Assembly: GCA_026706025.1 (NCBI GenBank)
Contig: JAPOZO010000002.1
Coordinates: 1-64,000, forward strand
From: Candidatus Poribacteria bacterium
GTDB taxonomy: Bacteria > Poribacteria > WGA-4E > WGA-3G
Length of the DNA stretch: 64,000 nt
Direction of reading: 5' to 3'
Each line of letters begins with the position of its first letter. The first letter of the stretch is position 1. The notes below the pieces were generated by a model that had not been told where the DNA came from, ran no database searches, and saw only the letters and a list, made by a program, of their open reading frames with translations. Positions 7,603 to 15,627 of this stretch are shown in pieces. The position numbers and the translations under genes were made by a program.

Positions 7603-8433
7603 TTATCCTCCATTCGGTAAAATAGGCTTCACTGCCGCTTTCACCTCTTTTGATAGCGATTCCAGTTCATATTGTGCATCCGAGATTTTATCGCGATGCT
7701 CGTCAAGTGGGTAACCACCCTTCCCAGTCTCATTGAAATAGGCACTCAATTGGTAGCGTTGAAAGATGTTCATCCGCGGATAATCCTCTGTCCATGGGCT
7801 TGCATCGTGGAGTAGATTTGTTGAAAAGATCACCACGTCACCAGCTGTCATCGGAAGCGTAATTGAGGTGGGCGGATCGTGCTGCACGGGCAAATTCTCT
7901 GGTGTCTGAAACAGCGATTTATGACTGCCGGGAACGAGGCAAAAACCTGTGCCGGGCGGAACGTCTACCAAAGCCACCCACGTCGCAATGTGGCTACAAT
8001 AGATATGTCCAGCAGCGGCTTGATAATCGTTGTGCGGATTGCGGAACCCCGGTGGAAATCTAAACCCACTATCATCACGGTGAAAATGTTGTGGCGCATC
8101 ATGCTTCGTCATCATCGTGAAATTACAGTGGAACAGGCGCGGGGCGTTCATTGTTAACCCCGCAACAACCCGCATAACCTCTGGATTCATCGCAAGGTCT
8201 TGAAAGAGATGGTGTCCATATTGGATATGTCCGATGTGTGTTTTACAAGGTTCTTGCCGTCCACGGTCAAGCGGTGGTGGAATGTCGGCTTCATCAATTG
8301 TTAGCCAGTGCTGAAGGAGATCCAGCATCTCCGTAATCTCGTCCTTCGGGATAATATTTCTTAAAACGAGAAACCCATGTAAGTCAAAATACCACTTTTC
8401 TTCTTCCGTCAAAGTAGAATGGATGGTATACAT
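7603..8433 (-). CDS. Phytanoyl-CoA dioxygenase (PhyH) family protein
   Basis: A 276-residue PhyH-type Fe(II)/2-oxoglutarate dioxygenase. The N-terminus has EEKWYFDLHGFLVLRNII; the iron motif H-x-D is intact in QHFHRDDSGF (about 117), and the distal His is in NLLHDASPW with the Arg in PRMNIFQRY. GSHKSLF is the usual strand before it. Start ATG preceded by GAGAGGG. Cotranscribed with the SDR gene 2 nt downstream. Unlike the PhyH protein at 398-1207, this copy keeps the complete metal triad. Substrate not predictable. Confidence 0.9.
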   Translation of the reverse strand: MYTIHSTLTEEEKWYFDLHGFLVLRNIIPKDEITEMLDLLQHWLTIDEADIPPPLDRGRQEPCKTHIGHIQYGHHLFQDLAMNPEVMRVVAGLTMNAPRLFHCNFTMMTKHDAPQHFHRDDSGFRFPPGFRNPHNDYQAAAGHIYCSHIATWVALVDVPPGTGFCLVPGSHKSLFQTPENLPVQHDPPTSITLPMTAGDVVIFSTNLLHDASPWTEDYPRMNIFQRYQLSAYFNETGKGGYPLDEHRDKISDAQYELESLSKEVKAAVKPILPNGG

Positions 8434-8533
8434 TAAATCCCTCTCTGCTGTTCAAGATGTGTTAAGGATACAGATTAGCAGAATCTGGTAAAATTTTCAA
8501 GATTTCAGAGGGAAAAATAAAAATGCAGAACGC

Positions 8534-8561
8534 TTGACAAAAATCAAGAAACACTTATAAT
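8534..8561 (+). promoter_or_regulatory. Sigma-70-type promoter for the aldolase operon
   Basis: Consensus TTGACA (8534-8539) and TATAAT (8556-8561) with 16-nt spacing, about 40 nt before the AAGGAGG ribosome binding site and GTG start at 8608. It drives the aldolase gene and probably the Gfo/Idh/MocA gene behind it. Confidence 0.75.
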
Positions 8562-8607
8562 AGAGACAGACTTCACAATTCGACCAAACCCCAAGGAGGT
8601 TATCCCT

Positions 8608-9273
8608 GTGTCCTTAAAACAACGCATTCACAATAAAGAGCCGATTAAGATCGCCGGTGGTGTCCCGTTCGGCTGCACCCGCGACGAGATGGAAACCGTC
8701 CTAAGCGGAGATGACTACGATTTAATCGGGACTGATCACCAGCATGCAGCCGCGAACGAAGACAAACTCGTTGAATTCTGTAAGATGGCAAACGAATTCA
8801 GTATCGGTGTACAACTCCGTATCAAACACACCCGAAACGCTTACTTGATAGGCAACCTGTTAGATTTAGGTCCGCTTGCTATTGTCGTGCCACAGGTTGA
8901 GAAAATTGAAACCGTGGATGAGGCGATTGATGCCTTCTATTATCCTCAGCAGGGAAAACGGAGTTGGGGTCCCAGTAGTGGGTACGGCATCGACCGCGGC
9001 ATGGATCGCCTTGAATATGCCGAGTGGTGGAACAACAACGGTATCCTTATCATACAGATTGAATCCGTTGATGCCGTGATTAACGTCCACAAATTGGCAA
9101 AACCGGGCGTGGATATGGTAACCTTCGGCGAAAACGACCTCAATTTCAGCATAGAATCATATCCGAGTGCTCCGTTTAAGAACCTCCAAGAGTGTATTGC
9201 CCATGTAGAAGTCCAGTTGGCAGATACACACGTCAAAGTAGGTGCCGGACGCTCGCCATCGGGTTCACTGTAA
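8608..9273 (+). CDS. HpcH/HpaI aldolase family protein
   Basis: A 221-residue TIM-barrel class II aldolase/lyase domain (2,4-dihydroxyhept-2-enedioate aldolase family), slightly shorter than the usual 250. The motif TDHQHAA (about 44) matches the D-x-E/Q-H active-site region, VPQVEKIETVDEAIDAF the conserved VP-x-V segment, YYPQQGKRSWGPSSG the Gly-Arg-Ser loop, IQIES the metal Glu and FGENDLNFS the metal Asp. GTG start with AAGGAGG. It is followed 86 nt later by a Gfo/Idh/MocA gene, so a sugar-acid or keto-acid degradation pathway is likely. It would cleave a 2-keto-3-hydroxy acid to pyruvate and an aldehyde. Confidence 0.88.
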   Translation: MSLKQRIHNKEPIKIAGGVPFGCTRDEMETVLSGDDYDLIGTDHQHAAANEDKLVEFCKMANEFSIGVQLRIKHTRNAYLIGNLLDLGPLAIVVPQVEKIETVDEAIDAFYYPQQGKRSWGPSSGYGIDRGMDRLEYAEWWNNNGILIIQIESVDAVINVHKLAKPGVDMVTFGENDLNFSIESYPSAPFKNLQECIAHVEVQLADTHVKVGAGRSPSGSL

Positions 9274-9359
9274 GAACAATTTCTGGATGGCGGCAATCTT
9301 AAGCGAAGAATATCTCTCACAAACTTGGTGTGATTAGAATATCAGTAAGGAGTATCATA

Positions 9360-10604
9360 ATGTCAAAACGGATTAAAATCGGAATTATCGGGTGTGGTAT
9401 GATATCCGGCTCACACGTCAACGGATACCTCGCGCATCCGCAGCACGCTGAAATCGTTGCTGTCTGCGATACAGTGGAAGCGAACGTAAAGCGGCGACAC
9501 GCGGAAGTCTTGTCGGGCGCAGCGGCACGCGCCGAAACCGCAAAAGCCGACGCAGAAAAGGCGGATACCGCAGAGGCACGCGAACAACTGAAAGCCAATG
9601 CTGCGCTCTGGGCAGAATATGCCGACAACGGAGTCAAAATCTTCAGCGACTACAATGAGATGATCAAGGCATGCGATTTAGATGCCGTCAGTCTTGCGAC
9701 ACCCCCGTTTGTCCATGAAGGTCCCACCGTTGCAGCTGCACAGGCTGGAAAACATGTTTTCTGCGAAAAGCCTATGGCGCGGACAGCAACAGAGGCGAGA
9801 AATATGCGTGATGCCTGCGACGCGGCCGGCGTTAAACTCGCGTACCAGAGTGGTGGCACATGCCTTGATCCAACGAGTTACGCCATCCGGGACTACATCA
9901 CCTCTGGGCAACTTGGCGATGTCTACTACGGTAGACTCACCAGTTATCGCGTCCGCGGCAGACCTAATGTCGATATGTTTGGTTTCGGCAAATGGTTCCT
10001 TAATTCCGCCTATAGTGGTGGTGGCACAGTATACGATACAGGGGTCTACGACATCAACCGTTCTATCTATCTGCTTGGTTCTCCACAACCTGCCACAATC
10101 AGTGGTATCGCCTACCGTGGAATGCTCCCTGAGTACACAGGTGAGGAGATTAACGACGTTGAGGAACACGTGTCTATCTTTGTCCGGTTCACCAATGGCA
10201 TGTCCTTTACTTATGAACACGGTTGGGCAGGTAATTTGGCGGAACACCCGCAAGGCATTTTCATTTTCGGTTCCAAAGGTTCGTTCAGCGGCAATAAACT
10301 CTTCCTTGAAAAGGGGAAGTGGGATACCGACGATCAAGGCAACCGTAGGCGTTATCAAAGCGATCTCGTCGAAACGCCATTGGAACTGCCAGAGAAGTCT
10401 TTCCCTGATAAGTTCCGCGATTTTCTCAACGCCTGTAACAGCGACGCGCAGCCCGTCAGCAATGCTGATGTCGGTTTGAAGGTTACAGAGATTATGAGCG
10501 GTTCGCTCTTATCAGCGAAACTCGGACGCGAAATCAGTGTAGAAGAACTTTATGAGATAGAAGCACTCCGCACCGAGCCGACACCGGGTTGGCCGATTCC
10601 ATAA
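9360..10604 (+). CDS. Gfo/Idh/MocA family oxidoreductase
   Basis: A 414-residue NAD(P)-dependent sugar or inositol dehydrogenase. The Rossmann motif GIIGCGMISGSHVNG is at residues 8-22, and EKPMARTATEA (about 131) is the family's EKP motif; the C-terminal alpha/beta domain includes GGGTVYDTGVYD with the catalytic Asp region. Start ATG chosen for AAGGAG upstream. Odd feature: residues about 42-90 contain an Ala/Glu/Lys-rich helical insertion (ARAETAKADAEKADTAEA) between the second and third strands. Downstream of the aldolase gene and likely cotranscribed. Confidence 0.92.
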   Translation: MSKRIKIGIIGCGMISGSHVNGYLAHPQHAEIVAVCDTVEANVKRRHAEVLSGAAARAETAKADAEKADTAEAREQLKANAALWAEYADNGVKIFSDYNEMIKACDLDAVSLATPPFVHEGPTVAAAQAGKHVFCEKPMARTATEARNMRDACDAAGVKLAYQSGGTCLDPTSYAIRDYITSGQLGDVYYGRLTSYRVRGRPNVDMFGFGKWFLNSAYSGGGTVYDTGVYDINRSIYLLGSPQPATISGIAYRGMLPEYTGEEINDVEEHVSIFVRFTNGMSFTYEHGWAGNLAEHPQGIFIFGSKGSFSGNKLFLEKGKWDTDDQGNRRRYQSDLVETPLELPEKSFPDKFRDFLNACNSDAQPVSNADVGLKVTEIMSGSLLSAKLGREISVEELYEIEALRTEPTPGWPIP

Positions 10605-10627
10605 AGCGACACGCTTCGGATTTAAGG

Positions 10628-10657
10628 TTGACAAATACCCTTTTAATCGGGTATCCT
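10628..10657 (+). promoter_or_regulatory. Promoter with internal palindrome before the molybdenum hydroxylase operon
   Basis: TTGACA at 10628-10633 and a weak TATCCT at 10652-10657 (18-nt spacing). The spacer contains the inverted repeat ATACCC/GGGTAT (10635-10640 and 10649-10654), which would suit a repressor binding between the two promoter boxes. The leader to the TTG start at 10738 is about 75 nt. Confidence 0.5.
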
Positions 10658-10737
10658 TTAATGTGTTGTTGGGCGTGCAAAAATAGGCAGCAAATAGAAG
10701 ATACTACCTTGAAGGAACAGGATATGGAGGATTAAAT

Positions 10738-11592
10738 TTGAAAAGTTTTGAGTTTCATGAACCTACTACCCTCGCGGAGGCATCTCGCCTGTTCGCGGAG
10801 GAACACGCGCAGCTTCTCGCAGGCGGGACAGACCTCGTTATCGGTATGAAGGCACTTACTGAAACACCGGAGTCTGTGATTAGCCTACAGAAAATTCCAG
10901 GACTGGCGGGTATCACCACGGAAGCCGATAATAGTATTAGCATCGGTGCGACGACAAAAGTGCGCGAAGTTGAGTTGTCTGGAGACATTCAGCAACACCA
11001 TACCGCGTTGGCGGAAGGGGCATCGGAAATCGGCTCTATCCAAATCCGAAATCTCGCAACTATTGGTGGTAATATCGCACATGCTTCGCCAGCGGCAGAT
11101 ACGGTTGCAGGGTTGCTTGTCGCCGATGCACAGGTTGACATCGCAAGTGCCGATAGTGAACGGAGCGTGCCAATTGATGAGCTCTTCACGGGACCCGGGC
11201 AGACGGTTCTAACACCCGGTGAGATTATCACACGTTTCCGGCTCCCGAGTCCTGCGTCTGGTTCGCACTACATCAAGCACAAGATCCGTGAAGTAATGGA
11301 TTTGGCGTTTATCGGTGTTGCTGCTGCTGTCAATTTGGACAACGGAACGATTATAGATGCCCGGATCGGACTCGCCGCAGTCGCACCGACACCGATTCGC
11401 GCGGTGGAAGCAGAGAACCTCCTAAATGGGAACGCACCTACGGCAGAACTTTTGGAACAAGCCGGTGAAGCAGCGGCAGCCGGATGCAGCCCGATATCCG
11501 ATTTACGATGCTCCGCTGAACATCGCAGAGAGATGGTCGATGTCCTTACAAGAAGAACCCTCCAATACGCTTTGGAGAGAGCAAGCGCGTAG
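10738..11592 (+). CDS. Molybdenum hydroxylase FAD-binding (medium) subunit
   Basis: A 284-residue CoxM/XdhB-type FAD subunit. AGGTDLVIGMKA (about 30-42) and ATIGGNIAHASPAADT (about 106-121) are the FAD pyrophosphate-binding loops; the C-terminal CO-dehydrogenase flavoprotein domain ends in the usual helical segment. TTG start, 8 nt after a GGAGG ribosome binding site. First gene of the operon with the 2Fe-2S and Mo subunits, forming a cytoplasmic three-subunit hydroxylase that passes electrons from the Mo site through two Fe-S clusters to FAD. Confidence 0.93.
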   Translation: MKSFEFHEPTTLAEASRLFAEEHAQLLAGGTDLVIGMKALTETPESVISLQKIPGLAGITTEADNSISIGATTKVREVELSGDIQQHHTALAEGASEIGSIQIRNLATIGGNIAHASPAADTVAGLLVADAQVDIASADSERSVPIDELFTGPGQTVLTPGEIITRFRLPSPASGSHYIKHKIREVMDLAFIGVAAAVNLDNGTIIDARIGLAAVAPTPIRAVEAENLLNGNAPTAELLEQAGEAAAAGCSPISDLRCSAEHRREMVDVLTRRTLQYALERASA

Positions 11593-11663
11593 AAAGCATT
11601 TATATCTAACGCGAGGACTGATCGTCATACCTCGCATCGTCCGATAAATCAAGGAGAAAAAAT

Positions 11664-12143
11664 ATGGCAAAACTCCCTGTCAATTTAACAGTCAACGGAG
11701 ACGAACACGATTTACTCATTGAACCCCGAAAAACCTTACTCGCCGTGCTTCGCGATACGGTCGGTTTGACAGGCACCAAAGAGGGATGCAGCACTGGGGA
11801 CTGCGGTGCATGCACCGTCATCGTTGATGGCAAAGCCGTCACGTCCTGCATGGTACTCGGTGTCACAGCCTCTGGAAAAGAGATTACCACAATCGAAGGC
11901 TTAGCCAGTGACGGTGAACTTCATCCTGTCCAACAGGCGTTTATTGAAACAGGTGGCTATCAGTGTGGTTTCTGTACCCCCGGTTTTATCATGGCATCAA
12001 AGGCACTCATAGACGAAAATCCCGATAGGACCGAAGAAGAATTCAGACATGCGCTCGGCGGGAATATCTGCCGCTGTACCGGATACACAAAAATTCTTGA
12101 AGCAGTTCTGAAAGCCGCGGAAGAGATCCGCACAACCGCATAA
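11664..12143 (+). CDS. Molybdenum hydroxylase 2Fe-2S (small) subunit
   Basis: A 159-residue CoxS/XdhC-type iron-sulfur protein. The plant-ferredoxin-like cluster uses GCSTGDCGAC and a later Cys (TSCMV); the second cluster in the helical domain uses QCGFCTPGF and NICRCTGY. Length, order and spacing are textbook. ATG preceded by AAGGAG. It lies 71 nt after the FAD subunit. Substrate of the complex (purine, aldehyde, aromatic or CO) cannot be read from this subunit. Confidence 0.95.
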   Translation: MAKLPVNLTVNGDEHDLLIEPRKTLLAVLRDTVGLTGTKEGCSTGDCGACTVIVDGKAVTSCMVLGVTASGKEITTIEGLASDGELHPVQQAFIETGGYQCGFCTPGFIMASKALIDENPDRTEEEFRHALGGNICRCTGYTKILEAVLKAAEEIRTTA

Positions 12144-12162
12144 AGAACACCAGAAAAATAGT

Positions 12163-12252
12163 TTTCAGTCATCAGTTTTCAGTCGTCAGTCAAAGAAAGT
12201 TTTGACTTACCCAAGCCCTCTTAACTGATAACCGATAACTGATAACTGATGA
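12163..12252. repeat. Heptameric short tandem repeat array (STRR-like)
   Basis: Left part contains TTTTCAGTCATCAGTTTTCA and its right part is its rough complement built from exact 7-mers AACTGAT, AACCGAT, AACTGAT, AACTGAT. The two halves form an imperfect inverted repeat around an AT-rich centre. Sits inside the Mo-hydroxylase operon, just before the zinc-ribbon gene. Confidence 0.75.
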
Positions 12253-12272
12253 CTCTGAAAAAAGGAGAAAAC

Positions 12273-12503
12273 ATGGCAAAGACACATCGGGGATCAGGCA
12301 TAAGACACCTTTATGTTGATCCAAATGGGAACGTCCACCAAGGCGAATATAACAATGGTCGTGGAACCTGCCCAGTTTGTGAACGCACAGGCGTGAAAGT
12401 GCTTTTTGAACGAGAAGTTGGCGAAGATACCGTGAAAGTCTGTAAAAGATGTAATACTGCTATCGGACGCGGTAAACTCCACAATCTCGTTGCCAGTGCA
12501 TAA
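12273..12503 (+). CDS. Small zinc-ribbon protein
   Basis: A 76-residue basic protein with two Cys pairs, CPVC (about 33-36) and CKRC (about 58-61), spaced like a zinc ribbon. The N-terminus MAKTHRGSGIRHLYVD is positively charged. Start at 12273 is chosen because AAAAGGAG lies just upstream; an in-frame ATG at 12249 is less likely as it lies within a repeat. It is placed between the small and large subunits of the Mo hydroxylase and flanked on both sides by heptameric repeat arrays. Family not recognised; nucleic-acid binding is plausible but unproven. Confidence 0.65.
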   Translation: MAKTHRGSGIRHLYVDPNGNVHQGEYNNGRGTCPVCERTGVKVLFEREVGEDTVKVCKRCNTAIGRGKLHNLVASA

Positions 12504-12627
12504 TAGTTATCAGTTATCGGTTAAGAGGTCTTTCTAACAAATCACCCGCCCATGGAAGGCTTCAACTACACGTGAATTGTAAAAATATATCTCTTAACTG
12601 AAAACCGAGAACCGAGAACTGACAATC
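12504..12627. repeat. Heptameric short tandem repeat array (STRR-like)
   Basis: Begins AGTTATCAGTTATCGGTTAA right after the zinc-ribbon stop codon and ends with AACTGAAAACCGAGAACCG before the ribosome binding site of the Mo subunit gene. Same inverted architecture as 12163-12252 with an unrelated centre. Confidence 0.75.
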
Positions 12628-12646
12628 ACTCAGAAAGGAGCATTAG

Positions 12647-14950
12647 ATGTCAGAATATACTGTTGTCGGACAAACGGTCGCACGGGTTGATGCCGTCGAA
12701 AAAGTGACCGGTGCCGCCCAATACGGTGCAGATGTCCATCCCCCGGGCATGCTCTACGGCAAAATTGTCCGTAGTCAACACGCGCATGCCAATATACGCA
12801 GCATTGATACCAGCGAAGCCGAAAAACTGCCGGGTGTCAGGGCAATCATCACACAAGATGATGTGCCAAGTGGGCGTAGAGTTTTTGCAACCGATAAAGT
12901 GCTTTACTTAGGTGAACCGCTCGCTGCTGTTGCCGCAACCGATCCTGATATTGCTGAAGAAGCCGCTGAACTCATTAAGATTGATTACGAAGTACTACCG
13001 GTTGTGCAAGACGTTATGGAAGCCATCAAACCTTCAGCACCGCGCTTGCAGGGTGATGACACAAAAGATGGTCCCAGTCGGCGACAAATCAGTGGACAAA
13101 TCCGAACATTGTCTCGTGATAAAGAGAACGACCACAGCGACGAAATCAGCAAACTTGAAGCAGAATTAGAGAACTATCCAGACGAAGTTTATTATAACAT
13201 TTCCGCTGAAAGCCATACCGAAGCAGGCGACGTTGAAAAAGGATTCGCAGAATCTGATATCGTTGTTGAGGACACCTATGTGATCCCGCGAGTCCACCAG
13301 ACTTACATGGAACCGCACGTCTCTGTTGCCAGTGCAGATTCGTCCGGCAAGGTTACTGTCTGGGCATCTACACAGGGTCCGTTTGCGATCCGATCCGGTA
13401 TCGCTGGAACACTCGGTATCCCGTTGACGCAAATCAATGTCATCGGAACAACGATGGGTGGCGGCTTTGGCGGACGTTTCGGGGTTATCATCACGCACGT
13501 CCCCGCCGTGCTACTCTCGCAGAAAACAGGGCGTCCGGTGCGCGTGCAGATGACGCGTGAAGAGGAATTCACTGACGGTAGACCCGCACCTGGGTGCGTT
13601 ATCAAACTGAAAACAGGTGCGACGAATGACGGGCGCATCCTCGCACGCGAGGCACTCGCCTTCTGGGATTCTGGCTCCGTCTCCGGCGCATCGATTGGAA
13701 GCACAATTCGGGTCCGTGGTGTCTACAAGATTCCGAATCTCAAGGTAGACGCTTACGGCGTTCATACTAACAAATCCGGCACAGCTGCTTATAGGGCACC
13801 AGGAGCCCCGCAAGCCATTTTCGCAGGTGAATCTCAACTTGATGAGATAGCAGAACGTATCGGTATGGATCCCGTTAAATTCCGTCTCATGAACATGCGC
13901 GAAGAAGGCGATGAAGTCCCAGCGGGTGGCAGTGAACCTAAAGTCGGTTATAAAGAGACCTTGGAGGCTGTCGCTGATGCTGCTGGATGGTGGGATCGGG
14001 AAGCCGATGAAAACCAAGGATGGGGGGTCGCTGTCGGTGATTGGACAAACGGTTGTGGCCCGGGTGGTGTTTATGTCTCTGTTCACGAGGATGGAAGTGT
14101 TCGTATCTTCCACGGGTCTATGGACATCACAGGTACGGATACTGCGATTTCGCAGATTATCGCCGAAATCCTGACTGTGCCTTATGAAAGTGTCACAATA
14201 CGACGCGGCGATACGGATTCCGCACCGTATTCTACAGGGTCAGGTGGAAGCGTTGTAACGTTCACAATGGGGAACACCGCAAAATTGGCGGCTGAGGACG
14301 CGCACCGACGGATTCTCGAACTCGCTTCAGAACGGCTGAATACCAATGTGGAGAATCTTGAGCTCAAAGATGGAGCCGTCCACGTTATCAGCGCAGAACC
14401 ACCGAAGTCTATCTCATTGGGCGAACTTGCGGCGTATAGCCTCTCCACGACTGGCGGTCCGATCGTCGGAAAAGGTTCCTTCGCACGGCAAGCCAGCACA
14501 CCCGCACTCGCAGCACAGATTGCTAAAGTTGAAGTTGATCCCGGCACCGGTAGAACCAGAGTCCTCAAACTTGTTGCTTCGCAAGATGTCGGCTTCGCTA
14601 TCAACCCAATGGCGGTTGAGGGTCAGATTGAAGGTGGAACAGTGCAAGGTTACGCATGGGCAATGATGGAAGAGATGCAGTACGGCGAAGAAGGGAACAT
14701 CAATCCCGGCTTCGTCGATTACCGCGTCCCTACCTCTGCGGATCTCCCAACGGTGGAGTCTGTTATTGTTGAAGTGCCTGCACCGAACGGTCCGTATGGT
14801 GCCAAAGGGGTCGGCGAACCGCCTATCACGCCAACATTGGCAACGATGGCAAATGCTGTCAAAGATGCTATCGGCATACGGATTACCGAGCTGCCGATCA
14901 AACCTGAAAGAGTTGTTGATGCTTTGAAGAGCAACGGACACGGTGCGTAG
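12647..14950 (+). CDS. Molybdenum hydroxylase catalytic (large) subunit
   Basis: A 767-residue CoxL/XdhA-type molybdopterin-cytosine (or guanine) dinucleotide-binding subunit. The N-terminal hammerhead domain starts VARVDAVEKVTGAAQYGADV; the cofactor loop GGGFGGRFG is near 275; AYRAPGAPQA (about 385) and GTDTAISQIIAEIL (about 493) follow; the catalytic Glu is in GAKGVGEPPITPT (about 725). A charged segment at about 125-180 (rich in Asp, Glu, Lys, Arg) is longer than in CoxL and looks like a helical insertion. Catalyses hydroxylation with water as oxygen donor; the AYRxPG loop lacks the Cys of CO dehydrogenase, so CO is unlikely as substrate. Confidence 0.94.
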   Translation: MSEYTVVGQTVARVDAVEKVTGAAQYGADVHPPGMLYGKIVRSQHAHANIRSIDTSEAEKLPGVRAIITQDDVPSGRRVFATDKVLYLGEPLAAVAATDPDIAEEAAELIKIDYEVLPVVQDVMEAIKPSAPRLQGDDTKDGPSRRQISGQIRTLSRDKENDHSDEISKLEAELENYPDEVYYNISAESHTEAGDVEKGFAESDIVVEDTYVIPRVHQTYMEPHVSVASADSSGKVTVWASTQGPFAIRSGIAGTLGIPLTQINVIGTTMGGGFGGRFGVIITHVPAVLLSQKTGRPVRVQMTREEEFTDGRPAPGCVIKLKTGATNDGRILAREALAFWDSGSVSGASIGSTIRVRGVYKIPNLKVDAYGVHTNKSGTAAYRAPGAPQAIFAGESQLDEIAERIGMDPVKFRLMNMREEGDEVPAGGSEPKVGYKETLEAVADAAGWWDREADENQGWGVAVGDWTNGCGPGGVYVSVHEDGSVRIFHGSMDITGTDTAISQIIAEILTVPYESVTIRRGDTDSAPYSTGSGGSVVTFTMGNTAKLAAEDAHRRILELASERLNTNVENLELKDGAVHVISAEPPKSISLGELAAYSLSTTGGPIVGKGSFARQASTPALAAQIAKVEVDPGTGRTRVLKLVASQDVGFAINPMAVEGQIEGGTVQGYAWAMMEEMQYGEEGNINPGFVDYRVPTSADLPTVESVIVEVPAPNGPYGAKGVGEPPITPTLATMANAVKDAIGIRITELPIKPERVVDALKSNGHGA

Positions 14951-15000
14951 TTCGCTACGCAAGAATATTTGCGAGGCATTCGTACCGCACACATTTGAAT

Positions 15001-15035
15001 ATAGGTAGGTGCACAGCAGAGGTACGCCTACCTAT
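15001..15035. terminator. Possible terminator hairpin after the Mo hydroxylase operon
   Basis: Nine-base perfect inverted repeat ATAGGTAGG/CCTACCTAT separated by 17 nt, 50 nt after the stop of the large subunit gene. No T-run follows, so it may be a repeat or a factor-assisted terminator. Confidence 0.35.
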
Positions 15036-15061
15036 CAACAAGTTTGTGAAAAAGAGGAGAA

Positions 15062-15095
15062 GGTGTTTCCAAGTTTGACTAAAGTTGGAAACACC
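15062..15095. promoter_or_regulatory. Inverted repeat upstream of toxin-antitoxin genes
   Basis: Perfect 11-bp inverted repeat GGTGTTTCCAA/TTGGAAACACC with a 12-nt spacer, ending 10 nt before the antitoxin ATG. The position suits an operator for autoregulation by the antitoxin or a structured mRNA leader. Confidence 0.5.
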
Positions 15096-15105
15096 CAAAA
15101 CATTG

Positions 15106-15324
15106 ATGACACCGCTTCTTGAAAAAGCTCTCAGCGAAGTTTATAAACTGTCCCCTGAAGAACAGGATGCCATTGCTGCTGTGATTCTTGAAGAGCTGGA
15201 AGATGAACAGAAATGGAGTAAGGCTTTTGCCGAATCACAGGATCAGCTCGCCCAACTTGCACACAGAGTCCGTGCTGATATTAAAGCAGGGCATAGTGAA
15301 AAAATGGACATTGATGAGTTGTGA
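15106..15324 (+). CDS. Antitoxin-like protein of a type II TA pair
   Basis: A 72-residue acidic protein (MTPLLEKALSEVYKLSPEEQ...) with the common antitoxin form: helical N-terminus with KLSPEEQDAIAAVILEELED and a charged C-terminus. The ATG at 15106 is preferred over a TTG at 15085, which lies inside the inverted repeat. The stop codon overlaps the start of the RelE/ParE-like gene by 4 nt. Predicted to bind and neutralise the toxin and to repress the operon. Confidence 0.7.
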   Translation: MTPLLEKALSEVYKLSPEEQDAIAAVILEELEDEQKWSKAFAESQDQLAQLAHRVRADIKAGHSEKMDIDEL

Positions 15325-15590
15325 ACTCGTATTTAACAAGAGATTTTCTTGCTTGTTTTCGGCAGTTGCCGCAAGATGTCAAGGAAAAAACACGTAAAAG
15401 TTACCGTCTCTGGCAACAAAACCCTAATCATCCAAGTTTGCGATTCAAGCGAGTGCATACCATAGAACCGATTTACTCAGTCCGAGTCGGAATTGAGTGG
15501 CGTGCTTTAGGTTTACGGGAAGGTAATGCAATCCACTGGTTTTGGATCGGTCCTCATGACGAATATGACAGATTACTGCGTCAATTTTGA
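15321..15590 (+). CDS. RelE/ParE-family toxin
   Basis: An 89-residue toxin of the RelE/ParE superfamily with a GTG start overlapping the antitoxin stop. It has the typical opening (FLACFRQLPQDVKEK), the strand pair YSVRVGIEWRALGL and the terminal motif IGPHDEYDRLL, close to YxRHD/E-Y endings of mRNA interferases of the HigB/RelE type. It probably cleaves mRNA on the ribosome; the ParE (gyrase) role cannot be excluded. Confidence 0.82.
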   Translation: MNSYLTRDFLACFRQLPQDVKEKTRKSYRLWQQNPNHPSLRFKRVHTIEPIYSVRVGIEWRALGLREGNAIHWFWIGPHDEYDRLLRQF

Positions 15591-15627
15591 CTGTAAATAA
15601 GCCATTACTTTTGGAAACTAAAAATTT

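Noticed and set aside
12163-12627. Heptamer repeats as a CRISPR-like array
   Set aside because: Units are 7 nt, degenerate and inverted rather than direct repeats with spacers.
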